Source: Monocercomonoides exilis | Lineage: Eukaryota; Preaxostyla; Oxymonadida; Polymastigidae | Assembly: GCA_001643675.2 (NCBI GenBank) | Contig: LSRY02000039.1 | Span: 30,001-94,000 of the forward strand | Direction of reading: 5' to 3' | DNA: 64,000 nt | Shown: positions 58,001-64,000 of the stretch, in pieces | Numbering within the stretch: position 1 is the stretch's first letter | How the letters are laid out: every line of letters starts with the position of its first letter | The notes under the pieces: model-generated | Told to the model about the DNA's origin: nothing | The model's input: the letters and a program-made list of their open reading frames with translations, nothing else | Database searches by the model: none | Translations under genes and position numbers: made by a program

Positions 58001-61000
58001 GTGACAGCCTCAGAAGAGGCGCTGAACTGATGAATCTCTCCTTTCTGCAGAGACCAAATGATAACCTCGCCATCATCACACCCAACGACAATAACATCGT
58101 CACTTCCTTCTTCTGCTGCTTTTAATTCTTCTTCAAGGCGCTTGTTTGAAGAAGAGGTAGACGATTCAGAATCGTTAGAGTTCTCGTTCGGTTGTTTTGC
58201 ATTATTTCCTTTTTCTTCTTTTTCATCTCCTTCTTCGGATTTTTCTTTGAGCATAGAATTTGAATTGATCCTGGCATCAACTGCACTTGCATTAGCATCA
58301 GCATCAGCAACTGTATCATCTGCACCTGTGGCTGTTATCTTATAATTCTTCTCTTCTTCCCCACCTTTCTTCTTCTCTTTCTTATCCTCCCCACTTCCAT
58401 TCTTCTTCTCCTTCTTTCTTCTTATCCATCTGAGGGACGTGACAGACGAGAGAGAGACAGTGCAGCTGTGGATGAGTGTGAAGGAAGGGAATGCAAACAC
58501 AGACACAACACCTGAGGCTGTTCCCACCAGAAGCAGATGAGGACGATGCTTTGAGGGGGCAAAGTGGAGATGGTGAGATTGTTTGGAGGTTGGAGAGGAG
58601 GAGGAGGAGGAGGAAGAAGAGGAAGAAGAGGAAGAAGAGGAAGAAGAGGAAGAAGAGGAAGAAGAGGAAGAAGAGGAAGAGGAAGAAGAGGAAGAGGAAG
58701 AAGAGTATGAAGAAGATGAAAAATAACCAGAAGAAGGAGAAGAAGTGGAAGGAGAAACTGAAGTGGAAGCAGTTGAAATGTCTGATGTGGAAGAGGGCTG
58801 ATGAAATGAATGAAGTGCATGTGAAGAAGAGGAAAGAGGAGGGTTGTTGATGTTATTCTCAGAAGAAGTCACAGAATCGTCTGTGGAGTGAAATGAAGAA
58901 GGAACAGAAGATGATATCAATGAAAGAGATGATAGCGATGGCGAAAGAGAAGAAGAAGAAGAAGAAGAAGATGATGATGATGATTCTGATGATGATGATG
59001 CAGAAGGAAGAACCGGAAAAGAAAACTGAAGTGATTGATTTCCATTCGCATTTGTTGCATTTGAAGATGAATCTGAACTTGTTTGAGAGCTCTGCAATGA
59101 CAACGAAGAAGATTCAGAAGAAGAATTTTGTGTGTCTTGCTGATTGGAAGAATGGCTTGCATCACGAAGAGACGGAGAAAGCTGTTCAAATCTGTTTGTG
59201 GCTGGAGAAGAATCAGAAGAAGAATCAGAAGAAGAAATAGATGGAGAAGAAGAAGAAGAAGAGAACTGAGATGCACTGGGAGAAGAGGTAGGAGTGAGTG
59301 CAGATGAGACAGAAGGAGAAAAGGGCTCTTTCAACTTCGCCGCAAGCTCATAAATGCTCTTCATCTGCTTGTTGAATTCTTCCTTTTCATATTCTCTTTG
59401 CAATTTCTCTTCTTTTTTTGCATCTTCCTCCTCTTTCTCTCCTTCTCCTTCCCTTTCTCCTTCCGTTTCTTCCTTTTCTCCCTCTTCTTCCTCTCTCTCC
59501 ACCCACACCAGTGCAGTGATGCTGGACTTATCGTGTGTCTTTGTTCTGAACAGCGTCTCGTCGTTCTTTGCATCAACCACCACAACCTCGCCAAAGACAG
59601 AGCCAGCCGCCACAAACGAGGTAGAAACAGCAGCCGACGCGACGGGCGAGCGGAGAGAGGCAGAAAGCGTGGCGAAGGAGAGGGAAGAGAGGAGAAGGGA
59701 AGAGAGAGGAAGAGGGAAGAATTCGAGGGAGGAGTGGGGGGCTCTGTGGGAAGGAAAGGGCTTGAGGACGGTGTGGGATGGGAGATAAGGAGAAAGAGTG
59801 GTGGAAGAGGAAGAGGAGGTGGTGATGATAGAAGAAGAAGAAGAAGAAGAAGAAGAAGTGAAAGAAGAAGATGATGATAAAGGAGAGGAAATAGAAGAAG
59901 AAGAAGAAGAAGAAGAAGTGGAAGAAGTTGGAGAAGAAGATTGTAAGGCAGAAGAAGAAGAAGATGTTGTTGATGAGAAGATTGGAGGAGCAACTGGGAT
60001 GAGAGAAGAGGGCATTGATTGATTGGCAAAAGGAAGCGAAGAAAGAGAAGAAACAGAGGAAATTGGAGGGATGAGAACCTGTTATTGGAATTAATCAGAA
60101 AAGGCAATTTACAAAATATGATTTTTTCAAAAAGAAAAGAAAAATAAAGATCAAATAAAAAAGGTTTAAAAGTGTAAAAAAGAAACCACAAAAGAAATAT
60201 CCAAAATAAATAAATAAATCAATAAATAAATAAATAATCTAAAGTAACAATGCCAACACACATCCCAATCAAAGCGCGGGTAATTCGGGACGTAATCTTC
60301 TTTTCCCACGTGTGTGAAGAGAGTGTCCAATCTGAAGCCCTTTTTGAACTTGATGTGTTTTGCACAGTCCACTTCAGTCATCTTCAGAGACAGCACTGAA
60401 TGTGGGTGGTGCATTCCGGCATGGAACCCATAGCGGAACAGATAGACGCCTTTTCGCTTGAAATATGATGGGAGGTTTGCCGGCAAAGACGGATGCTGGG
60501 TAGAAGATGAAGACTGTAATGACGTTGAATATGAAGAAGAAGAAGAAGACGACGAAGACGAAGAAGAAGATGATGACGATGAGCTTTGCACAGTATTTGG
60601 CAAGTGATAGAATGTGATGAGCACATCTCCGCTGACAACCACGTTGCAGTGCAGGTTAATCACTTCGTCTCCTTTCTGGTAGTATCTCGGGGGCTGCGGA
60701 AGAGGATGCCTTGTCACTGGATCGAAACGCGAGTCATATACAACTTTGTTCTGCACTTTGATTGTGTAAAAAGGGCAGATCCCGCCAGACGAATCTGCCA
60801 GCGGAACGGTCACAAACATGATGGACGCTATCTGTTCAAAGGCAAATAGATTAAGTCAGCATCACAATTTAAATGTTTCAAATATTTAAGCCATGTCAAA
60901 AAATTATTTTTCAAATATAAAAAGAAATTGGCAAAAACAAAATCGAACCTTTATTGGCTGCTGAGACGGATATGCGTCCCTGTTAATGATCTTTCCGAAG

Positions 61001-61702
61001 TATTCAACATATCTTCTTTGAGAAGGCACAGCCACTCCACCCATCGGTTTTTGTGCTCTTTTCATTGCAAAGTAATACATTGCCTCTCGAGCAGAAGAAA
61101 ACACACCAGAGTACAATAAATAACAACAAATTACAACTCCAGTGCGCCCCTTTCCCGCCTGAGTTTATGATAAAACAATTAAATATCGAGTTTTAAACAA
61201 AATAATGGATAATACCTGGCAATGAACCGCAATAACATTTGCTGGATCACCTTCCATCCATGCATGAATGTTTTTGCATACAATAAATAGTTGATGCAAT
61301 TGCGGTGGATGATGATCCGGAAATCCACAGTCTTGAACTCTGTTTTGGAATTTTGAATAATCATACTCTTTTTGAGATAAATTAATAACCATATAGTGAT
61401 CTTTATGCTTTTCTTCCAACAGCTCCGCAACTTCACTAAGTCTATTTCTGTAAATTCCTTCGATTCCTTCTGAAGGCAGACCCATCGCTGAATGAATATT
61501 GATTGTTGTTCATAAAAAATTTTTGTTAAAGAAATAAAAGAACAATATCATCATATATTACAACTAGAAAAAATAAAGTTTATATTTTAGCAATACCAAT
61601 AATGCGATTTGTAATGTATGTCAAGTCAAGATTGTATTTATCAGTAATATATCTCACTCTGCTTCCAGAGACTTTTGACCGAATAAGAGCTTGTATGCTC
61701 AT
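55096..61702 (-). CDS. PTEN-type phosphoinositide phosphatase, predicted fused to a WD40/poly-Ser C-terminal region
   Basis: Exons 61597-61702, 61216-61487, 60949-61158, 60262-60831 and 55096-60078 join in phase to 2046 aa. Residues ~1-190 are a PTEN phosphatase domain: a basic N-terminal motif (RSKVSGSRVRY), DLTYITNRIIAMGLPSE, FPDHHPPQL (WPD-equivalent Asp) and the P-loop HCQAGKGRTG with catalytic Cys and Arg. PTEN's first loop Lys (HCKAGKGR) is Gln here. Then comes VPSQRRYVEYFG and a C2 domain (SIMFVTVPLADSSGG to NYPRFDWD) carrying a poly-Ser insertion. The last exon starts VLIPPISS right after a TAACAG acceptor and runs 1660 codons. It contains WD40-like blades (GEVVVVDAKNDETLFRT, GVVSVFAFPSFTLIHSC, DDGEVIIWSLQKGEI, SDDGTLRFLSNEKL, LVLWDPQDGTQLCWF, DKRGKLHIIDF) separated by poly-Ser and poly-Glu inserts. 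Alternative: PTEN reads through the donor to a stop at 60166, and a separate WD40 gene starts at ATG 60015. PTEN removes the 3-phosphate of PIP3 at membranes. Confidence 0.75.
58590..58705 (-). repeat. (GAAGAGGAA)n-type purine repeat coding poly-Ser
   Basis: The plus strand is a nearly pure GAG/GAA run (GAAGAGGAAGAAGAGGAAGA and onward); the minus strand codes Ser runs from CTC/TTC-rich DNA inside the WD40 region. Confidence 0.85.
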
Positions 61703-62177
61703 GTTTTCTTATTAATTCACAGTTGAATCTCTTATGCTTGCTTTGTTGTAATCCTCCTTTTAAGAGAATGTGAATTTTTTAATTATTGTCGATCAACATT
61801 AGCCATAATATTTTATTTTTGTCTTTTAATCTAAATAAATCAATAATCAAAGCCGGTATGCACAAAAATTCGAGACTAGCTATGCTTATTATGTTTCAGT
61901 AAATACAATATTTTGGCATTATTGGATTTTGAGAATATTTGAATGAAAACTATAAGAAATAACATACAGAGTTAGCTAAATGAAGAATGCAAAAAAATCA
62001 TCTTTTCAGATGTGATTTATTTCGTAAAATTCCAAGAAAAAATCGATTAAATTGTAACATTAAGAAATGAAAAATGAAACTCCGTATTTTATTTCAAGAA
62101 TAACAGTTACAAAGATTCACATTTTTAAATTTCAACAATAAATAATAAATTATAAACTTACATTTCGTTTTGAAATT
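61703..62177. other. intergenic region upstream of the PTEN-type gene
   Basis: AT-rich. It separates the PTEN start from the end of the next minus-strand gene. No feature recognised. Confidence 0.4.
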
Positions 62178-64000
62178 TCAAACAAAGTGAGTTTCTTTTG
62201 ATTTCACTTTTAAGAAAGAGAAAATTGGGCAAATACCAACAACCACATTCTCAGAATTTCTCACTTCATCAAACGGTCGATTTAGCTCAGATAGCAATTT
62301 ATGTACATCATTTCCGAACTTTTTATATCTCCTTATCTTCCTTTCTTGTGTTGCTGAATCATAAAACCGAGGCAGCACTTCAGCTGCATCGCTGATGATG
62401 TTATCCACTTTCAGACTCGGAGCTGGCACAAGCGCATTGAGCAGCACAGGAGAAGGAGAAAGATTACTGCTTTCATATTCAACATCTCTTGAAAAATAAC
62501 TTGATATTTTTTGTTTACCATCATGTGTGTTTTGTTTTTCTGTATTTGATCCAGTTTCCTTTTCAAATAGCACGTTGCTCTCTGCAAGCGATGAACTGAA
62601 AGGAAATGAGAGCAGATTTGATTCAGAAATATTCAGCCTCTGATGGAAAGTGGATAAAGATAACCTTTGCGATTTACATTGACTGCTTTTATGAAAAGGG
62701 AATAATTGTCCAGTTTGTATTGGAGCATATGGCTCATATGCTGTCAAAGGCGTTGCGAAGCTTTCATCAACAGTGCGATGTGCAGAAGATGATGGAAATA
62801 TCGAGGAATTTTGTTGATTTTCATGTATTTTGCTATGAAAGCTCATTTTTGTTGACGCAAATGGAGGAAAAGAATGAAAAGATGGCAAATATAAAGATGC
62901 TTCCAAAGAATTCTGTGGCAAAGTGGAAGAGAAAACTTGGCTTTGCTTTTGATCTGAATTCTTAGTTGGCAAGGAAGAAGCAGTATCTGAAGCATAAAAT
63001 GAACATAAAGCACTTGAATGATGAAAGCCATCAAAATTTGAAGCATTCAATGAATGTTGCATTTCTCTATTGAAATCATCATGTTTGATCCAACTTTCTT
63101 TTTCTCCCATTTTATCTTCGGTTTCCATCTGTTTTTGCCGGCATGCTAAACTTTGCTGATGTTTTTTCTCCAAATCGCGTTCCAAATGGATTATCATCCG
63201 TTCAATGTCCGAATACCCTTCAAATTGCCGGCTCTTCTCAATTTTCTTTTCCTTTCTCAAAATCTTCATCTTTAACTCTTCTATTTCTTCTTTTCCAATC
63301 TTCTTTTCTCCTCCTCTTCCTCCTTCTCCTTCTCCTTCTCCTTCTCCTTCTCCTCTTCCTCCTCCTGCTTCTGCTTCTGCTTCTGCTTTCTCCAACTCTC
63401 CTTTCAGCTCTTCCAGTGTATCCTTCTTTCTTTCATTCACCACAATGCCTTGCTCACTCACTCCGATTTTAAGTTTCCTTTCTGCCTCGTCCCAAACTCT
63501 TTTCTCATCTTCGTCAGTGAGCCAAGCCTTCCGAACCCACAATCCAAATATTTTAAAGTAGCTCTTCGCATCTTTCACTTGATGCCTTGCAAGCTCGCGA
63601 TGCATTTTCCGCACTTTTTGCCTGAAAGCAGTGGGATTGTTCGCCTCTGCTCCTGCCTGTGAATGCTCTGTTCGTCCTTCACAATCGTTTTCATGCTCTC
63701 TGTTCGAGGTGCTTACTTCGCTTGCTTCGCTTCCTTCCTTTTGCGAAGCAGCAACAGAAGGCAAACTCATATTCATATTAACCAGCATCGCATCCTCCCT
63801 CTTCCACTCATTCTCCATCAAAAGCCTCCTTGTTTCGGTACAGTTCGACTGTCTTTTCCCATCCACTTCCACTTCTACGTCATTTGAAAGCTGCACGCAT
63901 TTCACCGTTCCAGGCTTCCAACTCGAAATCGTTTCGATAATTCGTTGCGGCTCAGACAACTCTGAAGAAACTGCGTCTGAAGAGGAATTTGTATCTTCTG
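62178..64000 (-). CDS. coiled-coil protein of unknown function (5' end beyond window)
   Basis: The frame is open from the window edge to a TGA at 62178 (over 600 codons), so the start is missing. The visible order is: a Ser/Thr/Glu-rich N-terminal part; an acidic-basic helical region with Trp residues (SYFKIFGLWVRKAWLTDEDE); a coiled coil with a (GE)n stretch (GRGEGEGEGEGEGGRGG) and Lys/Glu heptads (EEIEELKMKILRKEKKIEK); a long Ser/Phe-rich middle; and an ordered-looking end (VLPRFYDSATQERKIRRYKK). Near the 3' end a 30-nt GTATTTG...AAAAG segment could be a mini-intron, since removing it keeps frame and the same terminal KSKETHFV. I do not recognise the family. Confidence 0.6.
   Translation of the reverse strand, partial: EDTNSSSDAVSSELSEPQRIIETISSWKPGTVKCVQLSNDVEVEVDGKRQSNCTETRRLLMENEWKREDAMLVNMNMSLPSVAASQKEGSEASEVSTSNREHENDCEGRTEHSQAGAEANNPTAFRQKVRKMHRELARHQVKDAKSYFKIFGLWVRKAWLTDEDEKRVWDEAERKLKIGVSEQGIVVNERKKDTLEELKGELEKAEAEAEAGGGRGEGEGEGEGEGGRGGEKKIGKEEIEELKMKILRKEKKIEKSRQFEGYSDIERMIIHLERDLEKKHQQSLACRQKQMETEDKMGEKESWIKHDDFNREMQHSLNASNFDGFHHSSALCSFYASDTASSLPTKNSDQKQSQVFSSTLPQNSLEASLYLPSFHSFPPFASTKMSFHSKIHENQQNSSIFPSSSAHRTVDESFATPLTAYEPYAPIQTGQLFPFHKSSQCKSQRLSLSTFHQRLNISESNLLSFPFSSSLAESNVLFEKETGSNTEKQNTHDGKQKISSYFSRDVEYESSNLSPSPVLLNALVPAPSLKVDNIISDAAEVLPRFYDSATQERKIRRYKKFGNDVHKLLSELNRPFDEVRNSENVVVGICPIFSFLKVKSKETHFV

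Noticed and set aside
1-64000. Alternative genetic code (TAG = Gln)
   Set aside because: Intact genes at 20030, 27284 and 29192 end in TAG right after plausible C-termini; other genes end in TAA or TGA.
1-64000. tRNA, rRNA, CRISPR arrays, bacterial operons or origins
   Set aside because: No tRNA-like A/B box pair or cloverleaf, no rRNA-like block and no spaced direct-repeat array seen; the intron-bearing genes are eukaryotic. A covariance-model scan would be needed to exclude small RNA genes.

Overview
The window looks like nuclear DNA of an intron-bearing, free-swimming protist, most like an oxymonad/Preaxostyla flagellate (Monocercomonoides-like). This rests on three things I recognise rather than on a search: short GT-AG introns of about 45-254 bp with loose donors (GTATG, GTTTG, GTATT, GTGTG) and TAG/CAG/AAG acceptors; enormous secreted beta-helix-like proteins that carry one transmembrane helix and a degenerate kinase domain; and many proteins full of poly-serine. 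All three standard stops end intact genes (TAA, TAG, TGA), so the code is standard and in-frame TAGs mark decay. Intergenic DNA is strongly AT-rich.

Layout: 1-5.2 kb is gene-poor and holds a broken coiled-coil gene, a Merlin/ISXO2-type transposase relic, a MITE and a fully palindromic 400-bp element. 5.3-17.4 kb is a giant membrane protein gene interrupted by one frameshift at an A6 run. 18.5-39.1 kb is a compact housekeeping block: purine nucleoside phosphorylase, a 1980-aa Ser-rich protein, an NF-YC-like histone-fold subunit, a two-RRM protein, a BIRC6-type ubiquitin-conjugating enzyme, a triple-SH3 protein and two adjacent tetraspan membrane proteins. 39.1-44.3 kb is a second mobile-element region with foldbacks, a second copy of the MITE, a pogo/Jerky-like transposase relic and a 48-nt poly-A. 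44.3-54.2 kb is a second, intact giant membrane protein on the opposite strand. Then come a signal-peptide glutaredoxin-like protein without cysteines, a PTEN phosphatase gene whose reading frame and splice sites run on into a 1660-residue WD40/poly-Ser region, and the 3' part of a coiled-coil gene that leaves the window.

The strongest leads are: (1) the predicted PTEN-WD40 fusion; (2) a sharply bounded segment of about 1.6 kb, nearly identical between the two inverted giant genes (juxtamembrane, TM, tail and most of the pseudokinase), while the ectodomains have diverged, which suggests gene conversion; (3) several short non-autonomous palindromic or TIR elements, one with tandem 19-bp boxes inside perfect 51-bp terminal repeats next to TA dinucleotides, plus a pogo-type transposase relic that could represent their source family.

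Genes are often arranged head to head with short shared upstream regions (PNP/Ser-rich, NF-YC/RRM, giant gene 2/glutaredoxin-like), which points to bidirectional promoters. All exon coordinates are manual predictions from frame continuity, splice dinucleotides and family alignment from memory.
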